A DNA stretch of 64,000 nt from Streptomyces violaceorubidus (GCF_000717995.1 NZ_JODM01000003.1:186001-250000), one strand, 5' to 3'; numbered from the stretch's first letter, positions 41,907 through 51,523 are shown. Numbers and translations: made by a program. Notes: a model not told the origin generated them from the sequence alone.

Positions 41907-42220
41907 CCGGAGGTCGCCTTCAGACCCACCACGGCGACCAGCAGCAGACAGACGAAGAAGATCCGGGCGGCGGTCGCCGGCTCCCCCAGCACCACCATGC
42001 CGAGCACCGCCGCACCGGCCGCGCCGATGCCCACCCACACGCCGTAGGCGGTGCCGATGGGCAGCGTCCGGGCCGCGTACGACAGCAGCATCATGCTCGC
42101 GACGATCCCGGCACCGGTGAACACACTCGGCCACAGCCGCGTGAAACCGTCGGTGTACTTCATCCCGATCGACCAGCCGACCTCGAGCAGACCGGCGACG
42201 ACGAGCAGAACCCACGCCAT
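41900..42220 (-). CDS. sugE: SMR family guanidinium exporter (SugE/Gdx)
   Basis: A 106-residue four-helix small multidrug resistance protein. The conserved Glu13 is in VAGLLEVGWSIGMKYTDGFT, a sequence typical of the SugE/Gdx branch, which exports guanidinium in exchange for protons. The remaining helices end in ARIFFVCLLLVAVVGLKATS. The call is strongly supported by a guanidine-III riboswitch in its leader. The ribosome site GGAGGT lies about seven bases before the ATG. The 3' end overlaps that of the penicillin-binding protein gene by seven bases. Confidence 0.94.
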   Translation of the reverse strand: MAWVLLVVAGLLEVGWSIGMKYTDGFTRLWPSVFTGAGIVASMMLLSYAARTLPIGTAYGVWVGIGAAGAAVLGMVVLGEPATAARIFFVCLLLVAVVGLKATSGH

Positions 42221-42254
42221 GACAGGCACCTCCGTGAACGAACTGAACGGTGGT

Positions 42255-42298
42255 GCGTCGTCTTTTCCTTCAGCCCGGTACGGCGCGTCTCGTCGGGG
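42255..42298 (-). promoter_or_regulatory. Guanidine-III (ykkC-III) riboswitch
   Basis: Read on the minus strand, the leader contains CCCCGACGAG, then CGCGCCGTACCGGG, then GGAAAAGACGACGC. This matches the ykkC-III consensus (CCGGACGAGG, GCGCCGUACCCGG, AGGACAAGACGGCGC) in order and spacing. GCGCCGT pairs with ACGACGC apart from one position, and the CCCG/CGGG pair makes the pseudoknot. It ends 34 bases before the start codon, next to the ribosome site, as expected for translational control by guanidine. Confidence 0.85.
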
Positions 42299-42328
42299 TG
42301 CTTCCCACGGTAGCAAAGCCCGCGGAAA

Positions 42329-42356
42329 GGGGCCGGTGACCCTGGTCACCGGCCCC
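42329..42356 (-). terminator. Terminator downstream of the GroES-like gene
   Basis: A perfect 13-base-pair stem (GGGGCCGGTGACC) with a two-base loop. It lies 31 bases beyond the stop of the GroES-like gene and just upstream of the sugE leader, separating the two units. No long T run is seen, as is common in Streptomyces. Confidence 0.7.
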
Positions 42357-42386
42357 TGCTGTCCTACCGCCCCGCTGCCCCACGGC

Positions 42387-42743
42387 TCACAGATACAGCC
42401 CGGTGGAGTCCTCCGACCCCTCGAACCGGTCCGCGGCCACGGCATGGAGATCCCGCTCGCGCATGAGCACGTAGCCCACGCCCCGCACCTCGACCTCGGC
42501 ACGGTCCTCCGGGTCGTACAGCACCCGGTCGCCCGGCTCCACGGTCCGTACGTTCTGCCCGACCGCGACCACCTCGGCCCAGGCCAGCCGCTTGCCGACG
42601 GCCGCCGTCGCGGGGATCAGGATGCCGCCCCCGGAACGCCGCTCGCCCTCACCGGAGTCCTGCCGCACGAGCACGCGGTCGTGCAGCATCCGGATGGGCA
42701 GCTTGTCGTCCTGGGGACCGGGCTCGTTTCTCTTGGCGCTCAC
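42387..42743 (-). CDS. GroES-like (Cpn10) co-chaperonin homologue
   Basis: A 118-residue Cpn10-fold protein: PIRMLHDRVLVRQD at the start, the mobile-loop area SGEGERRSGGGILIPA, then VVAVGQNVRTVEPGDRVLYDP. It has an added polar N-terminus and a C-terminal tail (FEGSEDSTGLYL), making it longer than the usual 97-102 residues. No groEL gene adjoins, so it is not the main groES. It may serve a second chaperonin or another role. Confidence 0.85.
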   Translation of the reverse strand: MSAKRNEPGPQDDKLPIRMLHDRVLVRQDSGEGERRSGGGILIPATAAVGKRLAWAEVVAVGQNVRTVEPGDRVLYDPEDRAEVEVRGVGYVLMRERDLHAVAADRFEGSEDSTGLYL

Positions 42744-42766
42744 GCCCTGAACCTACCTGCCGCCGC

Positions 42767-43099
42767 TCAGCGCCCGCGCCGCCGGGTGCCGCCCAGGGCC
42801 AGCAGCCCCACGACCCCGACCACGACCAGCGCGACGGGCACGACCCGCTCCAGCCGGGGGGCGCCCTGCTCGTCCACGAACTGCGCCTTCACATCGCTGA
42901 CCACGCGATTGACCTGGACGTACGCCCGGCCGAGGGTGTGATCGACGCTGGAGGCGACCTTGGCCTTGGCGTCGTCGACGATCGTCTTCGGGTGCACCCG
43001 CATCCCGAGCTCGTCGAGCGTCTCGGCCAGCACCTCGCGGCGGCGCTTGATGTCCGCCTCGATCTGCGCCGGGGTTCTGATGTCCGACGTGTCCGCCAC
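42767..43099 (-). CDS. DUF3618 membrane protein
   Basis: A 110-residue DUF3618 protein: TPAQIEADIKRRREVLAETL followed by VHPKTIVDDAKAKV, then a single C-terminal membrane helix (VVPVALVVVGVVGLLALGG) and an Arg-rich end. The GTG at 43099 has GGAGG seven bases upstream. It is read divergently from bcp. Confidence 0.88.
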   Translation of the reverse strand: MADTSDIRTPAQIEADIKRRREVLAETLDELGMRVHPKTIVDDAKAKVASSVDHTLGRAYVQVNRVVSDVKAQFVDEQGAPRLERVVPVALVVVGVVGLLALGGTRRRGR

Positions 43100-43193
43100 C
43101 GTACGCCTCCGAAGTCTGCTCTGACGCTGTCCCGGACAGTCTGTCAGCTCCGCGCCTGTCCGCACTGTCAGGACCCCCCGTTACGCTGGATCG

Positions 43194-43661
43194 ATGAGCG
43201 AGCGACTCCAGCCCGGGGACACGGCCCCCGCCTTCACCCTCCCCGACGCCGACGGCAACGAGGTGTCCCTGTCCGACCACAAGGGCCGCAAGGTCATCGT
43301 CTACTTCTACCCTGCCGCGCTTACCCCCGGCTGCACGAAGCAGGCCTGCGACTTCACGGACAACCTGGACCTGCTGGCCGGCGCCGGGTACGACGTCATC
43401 GGCATCTCCCCCGACAAGCCGGAGAAGCTGGCCAGGTTCCGCGAGGCCGAGTCCCTGAAGGTCACCCTCCTCGCCGACCCGGACAAGAAGGTCCTCGACG
43501 CGTACGCCGCCTTCGGCGAGAAGAAGAACTACGGCCGCACCTACATGGGCGTCATCCGCTCCACGATCGTCGTCGACGAACAGGGCAAGGTAGAACACGC
43601 CCTCTACAACGTCCGCGCGACGGGCCACGTGGCCAAGATCATCAAGGACTTGGGGATCTGA
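43194..43661 (+). CDS. bcp: Thioredoxin-dependent thiol peroxidase (Bcp/PrxQ)
   Basis: A 155-residue peroxiredoxin of the Bcp group. The peroxidatic Cys47 is in LTPGCTKQAC and the resolving Cys52 five residues later, the alpha-2 Bcp pattern. APAFTLPDADG and VIGISPDKPEKLARF are the usual flanks. It reduces hydrogen and organic peroxides with electrons from thioredoxin in the cytoplasm. Confidence 0.95.
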   Translation: MSERLQPGDTAPAFTLPDADGNEVSLSDHKGRKVIVYFYPAALTPGCTKQACDFTDNLDLLAGAGYDVIGISPDKPEKLARFREAESLKVTLLADPDKKVLDAYAAFGEKKNYGRTYMGVIRSTIVVDEQGKVEHALYNVRATGHVAKIIKDLGI

Positions 43662-43703
43662 CGGCGCTGCCCGACCAGTAGCATGGCCGGGCAGCAGCGC
43701 CGG

Positions 43704-43790
43704 GCGGCCGTGGTGGAATTGGCAGTCACGCTGGGTTTAGGTCCCAGTGGGGTAACTCCCGTGAGGGTTCGAGTCCCTCCGGCCGCACCA
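43704..43790 (+). tRNA. tRNA-Leu (UAG anticodon)
   Basis: The acceptor stem GCGGCCG pairs with CGGCCGC, followed by A and an encoded CCA. The anticodon arm is CTGGG-TTTAGGT-CCCAG, so the anticodon is TAG, reading CUA and related Leu codons. A long variable arm and the T arm GGTTCGAGTCC are present, typical of class II tRNA-Leu. 87 bases with CCA. Confidence 0.96.
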
Positions 43791-43806
43791 GTACATCTCT
43801 GGCTGC

Positions 43807-44409
43807 TCAGCCGAGCAGCTCCCGCACCACCGGTACCAGCGCCCTGAACGCCTTCCCCCGGTGGCTGATGGCGTTCTTTTCTGACGCCGTCAGTTCCGCG
43901 CAGGTGCGGGTCTCGCCGTCGGGCTGGAGGATCGGGTCGTAGCCGAAGCCGCCCGTGCCGGCGGGCTCGTGGCGGAGGGTGCCCCTCAGCTGGCCCTCGA
44001 CCACCCGCTCCGTGCCGTAGGGGAGGGCGAGGGCCGCCGCGCAGGCGAAGTACGCGCCCCGGTGTTCGTCGGTGATGTCGCCGATCTGGGCCAACAACAG
44101 GTCCAGGTTGGCCTTGTCGTCGCCGTGGCGGCCCGCCCAGCGGGCGGAGAAGATGCCGGGCGCTCCGTTGAGGACGTCGACGCACAGGCCGGAGTCGTCG
44201 GCGACGGCGGGGAGGCCGGTGGCCTGCGCGAGGGCGTGGGCCTTGAGCAGGGCGTTCTCGGCGAAGGTGACGCCGGTTTCCTTGACGTCGGGGATGTGCG
44301 GGTAGGCGTCCGCGCCGACGAGGTCGTGGGGCAGGCCCGCGTCGGCGAGGATGGCCCTGAGTTCGGTGATCTTTCCGGCGTTGCGGGTGGCGAGGATGAG
44401 GCGGGTCAT
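43807..44409 (-). CDS. rdgB: Non-canonical purine NTP pyrophosphatase RdgB/HAM1
   Basis: A 200-residue house-cleaning enzyme that hydrolyses dITP and XTP to the monophosphates. It shows the substrate loop ILATRNAGKITELRA, ENALLKAHALA, the catalytic VADDSGLCVD, FSARWAG, and the closing GFGYDPIL and SEKNAISHRGKAFRAL. The ATG at 44409 starts the family N-terminus. It lies in the conserved rdgB-rph neighbourhood, here with a lipoprotein gene between them. Confidence 0.96.
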   Translation of the reverse strand: MTRLILATRNAGKITELRAILADAGLPHDLVGADAYPHIPDVKETGVTFAENALLKAHALAQATGLPAVADDSGLCVDVLNGAPGIFSARWAGRHGDDKANLDLLLAQIGDITDEHRGAYFACAAALALPYGTERVVEGQLRGTLRHEPAGTGGFGYDPILQPDGETRTCAELTASEKNAISHRGKAFRALVPVVRELLG

Positions 44410-44456
44410 GGGCTCCAGTATCCCGGGCGCCGGCCCCGCCTCCGTCACCCGCTCCG

Positions 44457-44861
44457 CTACGGCGTGCAGACCTTCGTCAGTTCGCCCGCCGCGTCGGTGA
44501 CGGGGCTGAGGTCGGGGGTCTCGTCGCCGTTGTTCACCGAGGTGCGGACGTTGTCGACGGCCTTGCCGAGGTCGTCGACGGCCTTGTTGACGTCGGCGTT
44601 GTCGGTCTGGTCGCCGATCTTGTCGAGGTTCTTGTCGATGGAGCTGAGGGATGCGTCCCACTGGGTGGGGTCGTCCGCGTTCTCCACCGCCTGCTGGAGT
44701 TCGGTGACGCTGTCGGCTATCGCGTCGGCCGTGCGTACGCAGTCGAGGGCCTTGTCGACGGCGTCGCAGCCGGTGGTGAGGCCGACCGTCAGGGCGATGG
44801 CCGCCGCGGTGGCGACGGCGGTGGCGGTGCGGCGAAGGCTGCGGTGGCGGCTCGCGGCCAT
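44457..44861 (-). CDS. Small lipoprotein
   Basis: A 134-residue exported protein with an Arg-rich N-region, Ala/Thr core and lipobox LTTGC, so it is lipid-anchored. The mature part has three Cys, is acidic and Asp-rich, and appears all-helical (VDKALDCVRTADAIADSV, then a heptad-like region). No family is recognised. It lies between rdgB and rph in the same direction. Confidence 0.8.
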   Translation of the reverse strand: MAASRHRSLRRTATAVATAAAIALTVGLTTGCDAVDKALDCVRTADAIADSVTELQQAVENADDPTQWDASLSSIDKNLDKIGDQTDNADVNKAVDDLGKAVDNVRTSVNNGDETPDLSPVTDAAGELTKVCTP

Positions 44862-45033
44862 GGGTCTCGGTCCTCCCCTGGGACAGGGCCGGGCGGCCCG
44901 TGTGCGGTGCGGCGCCGGGCGTACGGCAGGGTCTGCCGTACGCCCGTGGTGCTGTACTGCTAGGGACGCGCCGGTGGGCGGCCGAGTTGCGTGCCCGGCC
45001 GCCCTTCCTTGGGGCGTCTTTGGTGTTCCCTTT

Positions 45034-45078
45034 ACTCGGCGGACTCGGCGGACGCGGCCGAGTCGGCGGACTCGGCGG
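45034..45078. repeat. Five 9-base units downstream of rph
   Basis: ACTCGGCGG is repeated five times in tandem with two variant copies, ending five bases before the rph stop codon on the downstream side. No gene lies in the rest of the 221-base spacer between the lipoprotein and rph genes. Confidence 0.8.
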
Positions 45079-45082
45079 GTCC

Positions 45083-45820
<738 letters not shown>

Positions 45821-45846
45821 GCGGGTGAGCCTAGCGGCCCATGGGG

Positions 45847-45879
45847 AAGGGGCCTGTCCCGGAGTGGGAAAGGCCCCTT
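45847..45879 (-). terminator. Terminator downstream of nagF
   Basis: AAGGGGCCT and AGGCCCCTT form a nine-base-pair stem with a 15-base loop, 18 bases beyond the nagF stop on the minus strand and upstream of rph. Confidence 0.55.
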
Positions 45880-45896
45880 GCCGGTGAGCCGGTGGC

Positions 45897-46130
45897 TCAC
45901 ATCATGTCTTCGATCTCCGCGGCGATCGGGTCGGCGTCGGTGCCGATGACGACCTGGATGGCGGTGCCCATCTTGACGACGCCGTGGGCGCCGGCGGCCT
46001 TGAGGGCGGCTTCGTTGACCAGCGCGGGGTCGTTGACCTCGGTGCGGAGTCGGGTGATGCAGCCTTCGATCTCGTCGATGTTGTCGATGCCGCCGAGGCC
46101 GGCGACGATCTTCTCAGCCTTGCTGGCCAT
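45897..46130 (-). CDS. nagF: PTS N-acetylglucosamine component IIB (NagF)
   Basis: A 77-residue IIB domain of the glucose-family PTS. The phosphorylated Cys is in [14 protein letters not shown], followed by [18 protein letters not shown]. It takes phosphate from IIA (Crr) and passes it to GlcNAc bound by NagE2. The ATG at 46130 has GGGAG eight bases upstream. It is divergent from nagE1 with a DasR site in between. Identity with NagF rests on family, length and the nagF-nagE1-nagE2 order known in S. coelicolor. Confidence 0.93.
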   Translation of the reverse strand: MASKAEKIVAGLGGIDNIDEIEGCITRLRTEVNDPALVNEAALKAAGAHGVVKMGTAIQVVIGTDADPIAAEIEDMM

Positions 46131-46247
46131 GTTCGTTCTCCCTGATCCGAGCCGCTTTGTCGCAGTAACCCACAGTTGGCCCATCTTCGCGAGCGGTCAT
46201 GCGGTGCGTACCGAATGATGGCGTCACGACGGCGGTGCCCTCCGTCA

Positions 46248-46263
46248 ACTGGTCTACACCAGT
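46248..46263. promoter_or_regulatory. DasR-responsive element (dre) between nagF and nagE1
   Basis: ACTGGTCTACACCAGT, 15 of 16 positions symmetric, matches the dre consensus A(C/G)TGGTCTAGACCA(G/C)T of the GntR regulator DasR, which is released by glucosamine-6-phosphate. It sits in the divergent promoter region 41 bases before the nagE1 start. Confidence 0.93.
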
Positions 46264-46288
46264 GTACCGGCGACCGGATGGAGACCGG

Positions 46289-47584
46289 ATGAGTGCCGAC
46301 AGTGCGGCCAGTCCCGCCCGTACCCGCTGGAACACGGCGTTCCAGGGCTTGCAGAAGATGGGGCGCTCTCTTCAGTTGCCCATCGCGGTCCTGCCCGCGG
46401 CCGGCATCCTCAACCGGCTGGGGCAGCCGGACGTGTTCGGGGACGACGGTCTCGGCTGGACGAACGTCTCGAAGGTGATGACCGGGGCGGGCGGTGCGCT
46501 GCTCGACGGGTCGCTGGGGCTGCCGCTGCTGTTCTGCGTGGGTGTGGCCATCGGGATGGCGAGGAAGGCCGACGGTTCGACGGCGCTGGCGGCGGTGGCG
46601 GGGTTCCTCGTCTACTTCAACGTGCTACGGCAGTTCCCGGAGGACTGTCCCGAGGGGTCGAAGGCGGTCCCGCAGATCGGTTGCCAGGTGACCGACGGTT
46701 CGGGCGAGGTGACGGCGTTCGTCTTCCAGAATCCGGGGGTGTTCGGCGGCATCGTGATGGGGTTGCTGACGGCGTACTTCTGGCAGCGCTTCCACCGGAC
46801 GAAGCTGGTGGACTGGCTGGGTTTCTTCAACGGGCGCCGGCTGGTGCCGATCATCATGGCGTTCGTGGCGATCGTGTTCGCGGCGCTGTGCCTGTGGGTG
46901 TGGCCGCCGATCGGTGACGCGCTGGAGAGCTTCAGCGACTGGCTGAACGGGATCGGCGCGTGGGGTGCGGGGGTGTTCGGGCTGGCGAACCGGGCGCTGC
47001 TGGTGATCGGCCTGCACCAGTTCCTGAACGTGCCGATGTGGTTCCAGTTCGGCACGTACACGAAGCCGGACGGCACGGTGGTGCACGGCGACATCAACAT
47101 GTTCCTGGCGGGCGACCCGGACGCGGGTCAGTTCACCACCGGTTTCTTCCCGATCATGATGTTCGCGCTGCCCGCGGCGGCGCTGGCGATCACGCACTGC
47201 GCGAAGCCGAGCCGGCGCAAGGAGGTCGGCGGCCTGATGCTGTCGGTGGGGCTGACGTCGTTCGTGACGGGGATCACGGAGCCGCTGGAGTACTCGTTCC
47301 TGTTCATCGCTCCCCTGCTGTACGCGGCGCACGCGGTGCTGACGGGGGTGTCGATGGCGGTGACGTGGGCGCTGGGGGTGAAGGACGGGTTCAGCTTCTC
47401 GGCGGGGCTGATCGACTACGTCATCAACTGGAACCTGGCGACCAAGCCGTGGCTGATCATTCCGATCGGGCTGTGCTTCGCGGTGGTGTACTACGTGGTC
47501 TTCCGGTTCGCGATCACGAAGTTCGACCTGAAGACGCCGGGGCGGGAGCCGGACGAGGACGTGGAGGACGTGACCAAGGTGTAG
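46289..47584 (+). CDS. nagE1: PTS permease IIC, NagE1
   Basis: A 431-residue glucose-family IIC membrane protein. It shows the N-terminal FQGLQKMGRSLQLPIAVLPA, DWLGFFNGRRLVPI, LHQFLNVPMWFQFG, and the sugar-site stretch SFVTGITEPLEYSFLFIAPL. About ten membrane helices are expected. The ATG at 46289 has GGAG six bases upstream. In S. coelicolor NagE1 is poorly used for GlcNAc uptake, while NagE2 is the main permease (established). It is followed by a strong terminator. Confidence 0.93.
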   Translation: MSADSAASPARTRWNTAFQGLQKMGRSLQLPIAVLPAAGILNRLGQPDVFGDDGLGWTNVSKVMTGAGGALLDGSLGLPLLFCVGVAIGMARKADGSTALAAVAGFLVYFNVLRQFPEDCPEGSKAVPQIGCQVTDGSGEVTAFVFQNPGVFGGIVMGLLTAYFWQRFHRTKLVDWLGFFNGRRLVPIIMAFVAIVFAALCLWVWPPIGDALESFSDWLNGIGAWGAGVFGLANRALLVIGLHQFLNVPMWFQFGTYTKPDGTVVHGDINMFLAGDPDAGQFTTGFFPIMMFALPAAALAITHCAKPSRRKEVGGLMLSVGLTSFVTGITEPLEYSFLFIAPLLYAAHAVLTGVSMAVTWALGVKDGFSFSAGLIDYVINWNLATKPWLIIPIGLCFAVVYYVVFRFAITKFDLKTPGREPDEDVEDVTKV

Positions 47585-47623
47585 ACCAGTTTCCGCCTCA
47601 CGTACCCTTTGAGGGTGGTCTCG

Positions 47624-47658
47624 CGAAGGCCCCCGGACCGTCGGTCCGGGGGCCTTCG
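47624..47658 (+). terminator. Terminator of nagE1
   Basis: A perfect 16-base-pair stem (CGAAGGCCCCCGGACC and its complement) with a three-base loop, 40 bases after the stop codon. Confidence 0.85.
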
Positions 47659-47762
47659 AGCGCGCCCTCGCGCGTGTGTGATCAGGGGACTTGACCGGGT
47701 ACTGCGCGTAGCGGTCCGGTCGCGGAATCGCGGGTTCCTTACGCCGCCTTCATCGTGCTACA

Positions 47763-47778
47763 ACAGGTCTACACCACT
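47763..47778. promoter_or_regulatory. DasR site 1 upstream of nagE2
   Basis: ACAGGTCTACACCACT fits the dre consensus with small deviations. It lies 34 bases before the nagE2 start. Confidence 0.88.
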
Positions 47779-47779
47779 G

Positions 47780-47795
47780 AGTGGTGTAGACCACC
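47780..47795. promoter_or_regulatory. DasR site 2 upstream of nagE2
   Basis: AGTGGTGTAGACCACC lies one base after site 1, so two dimers could bind 17 bases apart. Double dre sites in front of nagE2 are known in S. coelicolor. Confidence 0.88.
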
Positions 47796-47811
47796 ACCCG
47801 ATGGAGGAAGC

Positions 47812-49062
47812 ATGAGCACCGCCACCGACACGGCGGCCCCCGCAAAGAAGCGGGGATCCGGTCTTTTCCAGGGGCTGCAGAAGGTAGGACGCAGCCTCCA
47901 GCTCCCGATCGCCGTGCTGCCGGCGGCGGGCATCATGGTCCGCCTCGGCCAGCCGGACATCTTCGGCGCGGACGGCCTCGGCTGGGACAAGGTCGCCGCC
48001 GTCTTCAACAACGCGGGCGGTGCCCTCACCGGTTCGCTGCCGATCCTGTTCTGCATAGGTGTGGCCATCGGCTTCGCGAAGAAGGCCGATGGCTCGACCG
48101 CGCTGGCCGCGGTGGTCGGCTTCCTCGTCTACAGCAAGGTGCTCGAGGCCTTCCCGGTCACCGAGGCGGTGGTCAAGGACGGTCCGGACGTCGCCGCGAC
48201 CTACAACGACCCGGGTGTGCTCGGCGGCATCATCATGGGTCTGCTCGCCGCCGTGCTGTGGCAGCGGTACCACCGCAAGAAGCTGGTGGACTGGCTCGGC
48301 TTCTTCAACGGGCGCCGGCTGGTGCCGATCATCATGGCCTTCGTCGGCATCATCGTGGGTGTCTTCTTCGGTCTGGTCTGGGAGCCCATCGGCGACGGCA
48401 TCTCGAACTTCGGCGAGTGGATGACCGGCCTCGGCTCCGGCGGTGCGGCCCTGTTCGGCGGCGTGAACCGCGCGCTGATCCCGGTCGGCATGCACCAGTT
48501 CGTGAACACGGTGGCCTGGTTCCAGCTCGGCGACTTCACCAACTCCGCCGGTGACGTGGTGCACGGTGACATCACCCGCTTCCTGGCCGGTGACCCCTCC
48601 GCCGGCATCTTCCAGTCGGGCTTCTTCCCGATCATGATGTTCGGTCTGCCGGCCGCCGCCCTGGCCATGGCGCACACCGCCCGCCCGGAGCGCCGCAAGG
48701 CCGTCCTCGGCATGATGCTCTCGCTGGCCGCGACCTCGTTCGTCACCGGTGTGACCGAGCCGATCGAGTTCTCGTTCATGTTCATCGCGCCGGTCCTGTA
48801 CGTGCTGCACGCGGTGCTGACCGCCGTGTCGATGGCCGTGACGTGGGGCCTGGGCGTGCACGCCGGCTTCAACTTCTCGGCCGGTGCCATCGACTACGCC
48901 CTCAACTGGCACCTCGCCACCAAGCCATGGCTGATCATCCCGATCGGTCTGGTGTTCGCGGTGATCTACTACGTGACGTTCCGCTTCGCGATCGTCAAGT
49001 TCAACCTGAAGACCCCGGGCCGCGAGCCCGAGGAGGAGATCGAGGACCTCACCAAGGCGTGA
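47812..49062 (+). CDS. nagE2: PTS N-acetylglucosamine permease IIC, NagE2
   Basis: A 416-residue IIC permease, similar over its length to NagE1 next to it (FQGLQKVGRSLQLPIAVLPA, DWLGFFNGRRLVPI, MHQFVNTVAWFQLG, SFVTGVTEPIEFSFMFIAPV). It transports GlcNAc with phosphorylation. The ATG has GGAGGAAGC directly upstream. Tandem duplication of a IIC gene explains the pair. Two DasR sites precede it and a terminator follows. Confidence 0.95.
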   Translation: MSTATDTAAPAKKRGSGLFQGLQKVGRSLQLPIAVLPAAGIMVRLGQPDIFGADGLGWDKVAAVFNNAGGALTGSLPILFCIGVAIGFAKKADGSTALAAVVGFLVYSKVLEAFPVTEAVVKDGPDVAATYNDPGVLGGIIMGLLAAVLWQRYHRKKLVDWLGFFNGRRLVPIIMAFVGIIVGVFFGLVWEPIGDGISNFGEWMTGLGSGGAALFGGVNRALIPVGMHQFVNTVAWFQLGDFTNSAGDVVHGDITRFLAGDPSAGIFQSGFFPIMMFGLPAAALAMAHTARPERRKAVLGMMLSLAATSFVTGVTEPIEFSFMFIAPVLYVLHAVLTAVSMAVTWGLGVHAGFNFSAGAIDYALNWHLATKPWLIIPIGLVFAVIYYVTFRFAIVKFNLKTPGREPEEEIEDLTKA

Positions 49063-49084
49063 GCCCCGGCCGTACGGCGTGACG

Positions 49085-49119
49085 AAGGCCCCGGAACCGT
49101 GAAGGTTCCGGGGCCTTTT
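49085..49119 (+). terminator. Terminator of nagE2
   Basis: A 14-base-pair stem (AAGGCCCCGGAACC and its complement) with a five-base loop followed by TT, 22 bases after the stop. It may also serve the convergent hydrolase gene. Confidence 0.85.
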
Positions 49120-49138
49120 GGTCGGGTGCGGGGCGGGC

Positions 49139-49891
49139 TCAGATCTCGTAGACCGCGCCGGCCGCGGCGACCTCCACCGTCCCGTCGTACACCTCGCGCG
49201 CGTCGGCCAGGTTGACCGCGGGGTCGGTCCACGGGGGGATGTGGGTGAGCACCAGGCGCCGGGCGCCGGCCCGGGTCGCGCTCTCGCCCGCCTCGCGTCC
49301 GTTGAGGTGCAGGTCGGGGATGTTCTCCTTGCCGTGCGTGAAGGCGGCCTCGCACAGGAACAGGTCGGTGTCGCGGGCGAGTTCGTCCAGCACGGGGGTG
49401 ACGCCCGTGTCGCCGGAGTACGTCAGTGAACGGCCGCCGTGCTCGACGCGGACGGCGTAGGCCTCCACGGGGTGGGCGACGCGCTCGGTGTGCACGGTGA
49501 GCGGGCCGACCTCGAAGGTGGAGGGCTTGACGGTGTGGAAGTCGAACACCTCGCTCATGGAGGAGGCCGAGGGGGTGTCGGCGTAGGCGGTGGTCAGCCG
49601 GTGCTCGGTGCCCTCGGGTCCGTAGACCGGGAGCGGGGCGCAGCGGCCGCCGTCGTGCCGGTAGTAGCGCGCCACGAAGTAGGCGCACATGTCGATGCAG
49701 TGGTCGGCGTGCAGATGGCTGAGGAAGATCGCGTCGAGGTCGTAGAGACCGCAGTGGCGCTGCAGCTCGCCGAGGGCACCGTTGCCCATGTCGAGGAGCA
49801 GCCGGAAGCCGTCGGCCTCGACGAGGTAGCTCGAGCAGGCCGATTCCGCGGACGGGAACGACCCCGAGCAGCCGACGACGGTGAGCTTCAT
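49139..49891 (-). CDS. MBL-fold metallo-hydrolase (Rv1339-like)
   Basis: A 250-residue metallo-beta-lactamase-fold enzyme. The metal motif is FLSHLHADHCID, with further ligands in YSGDTG and LTHIPPW. The M. tuberculosis counterpart in the same gene block, Rv1339, is reported as an atypical cyclic-nucleotide phosphodiesterase, so a similar role is possible but unproven. The ATG at 49891 has GGAGG ten bases upstream; the frame is open further without signal. Confidence 0.9.
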   Translation of the reverse strand: MKLTVVGCSGSFPSAESACSSYLVEADGFRLLLDMGNGALGELQRHCGLYDLDAIFLSHLHADHCIDMCAYFVARYYRHDGGRCAPLPVYGPEGTEHRLTTAYADTPSASSMSEVFDFHTVKPSTFEVGPLTVHTERVAHPVEAYAVRVEHGGRSLTYSGDTGVTPVLDELARDTDLFLCEAAFTHGKENIPDLHLNGREAGESATRAGARRLVLTHIPPWTDPAVNLADAREVYDGTVEVAAAGAVYEI

Positions 49892-50095
49892 GAAGCAGAA
49901 ACCTCCGCTGGCGCGTGTGGAGAGACGGGGGTCGTGCGGTTCGTCGAGCGTAAGGCGCAAAACCTGCGGTCGCTCCTCCGCCAGGGGCCGTTGTGGGCGA
50001 ACTCACCTGCGGGATCACCGGTTCGGCTGGACCTGGGGAGCGCGGGGCCCTGGGAGGGGCGCGCGGGCGGGACGCGCGCCGGTACCGTCGTCGCC

Positions 50096-50557
50096 ATGGA
50101 CACGTCCTGGTGGCTCGCCTTCGCGGCGGTCGTACTGCTCGCGCTCGTCGCCACGGTCGTCGACGGCTGGGGCCGGGGCCGCCGGCCCACCCGGCCGGGC
50201 GGCGTCCGGCGGCCACCGTCGCGGCCCCGGGGGCCGGGAGGGGCGGTGCGGCCGCGGCCCGCGGAGATCTGGTGGGCGAACGTGCCGTACGAGGACTCCG
50301 GCGGCGCGAAGGACCGGCCGTGTCTGGTGCTCTCGGTGCGCGGGCGGCGGGCGCTGGTCGCGAAGATCACCACGCGTCGCCGGGACGGGCGGGCCGGGGT
50401 GATCACGCTGCCGCCGGGGTCGGTCGGCGACGCGCGGGGGCGGACGAGCTACCTGGAGACGGACGAGCTGCGCGAGGTGCCGGTGGGTGACTTCCGGCGC
50501 CGGGTGCGGGTGGTGGACCCGGCCCTGTGGGACCGGGTCCGTCACCTCGCGGGGTAG
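50096..50557 (+). CDS. Membrane-anchored PemK/MazF family protein
   Basis: A 153-residue protein. Residues 5-24 form a membrane helix (WWLAFAAVVLLALVATVV), followed by an Arg/Pro-rich linker and a PemK/MazF fold (PAEIWWANVPYEDSGGAKDR, PCLVLSVRG, the TSYLETDELREVPVGDF end). MazF proteins are ribosome-independent endoribonuclease toxins. No antitoxin gene is adjacent, and the membrane anchor is unusual, so ordinary toxin function is doubtful. A TACCGT hexamer ends seven bases before the ATG, suggesting a leaderless message. Confidence 0.82.
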   Translation: MDTSWWLAFAAVVLLALVATVVDGWGRGRRPTRPGGVRRPPSRPRGPGGAVRPRPAEIWWANVPYEDSGGAKDRPCLVLSVRGRRALVAKITTRRRDGRAGVITLPPGSVGDARGRTSYLETDELREVPVGDFRRRVRVVDPALWDRVRHLAG

Positions 50558-50566
50558 GGCTCCCCC

Positions 50567-51523
<957 letters not shown>

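Noticed and set aside
39309..42215. A 968-codon minus-strand frame opposite the penicillin-binding protein gene
   Set aside because: The plus strand has all transpeptidase and glycosyltransferase motifs; the minus frame is an Ala/Gly/Val/Asp-rich shadow.
42387..42743. The Cpn10 gene as the main groES
   Set aside because: No groEL follows, and the protein has N- and C-terminal extensions not found in canonical GroES.
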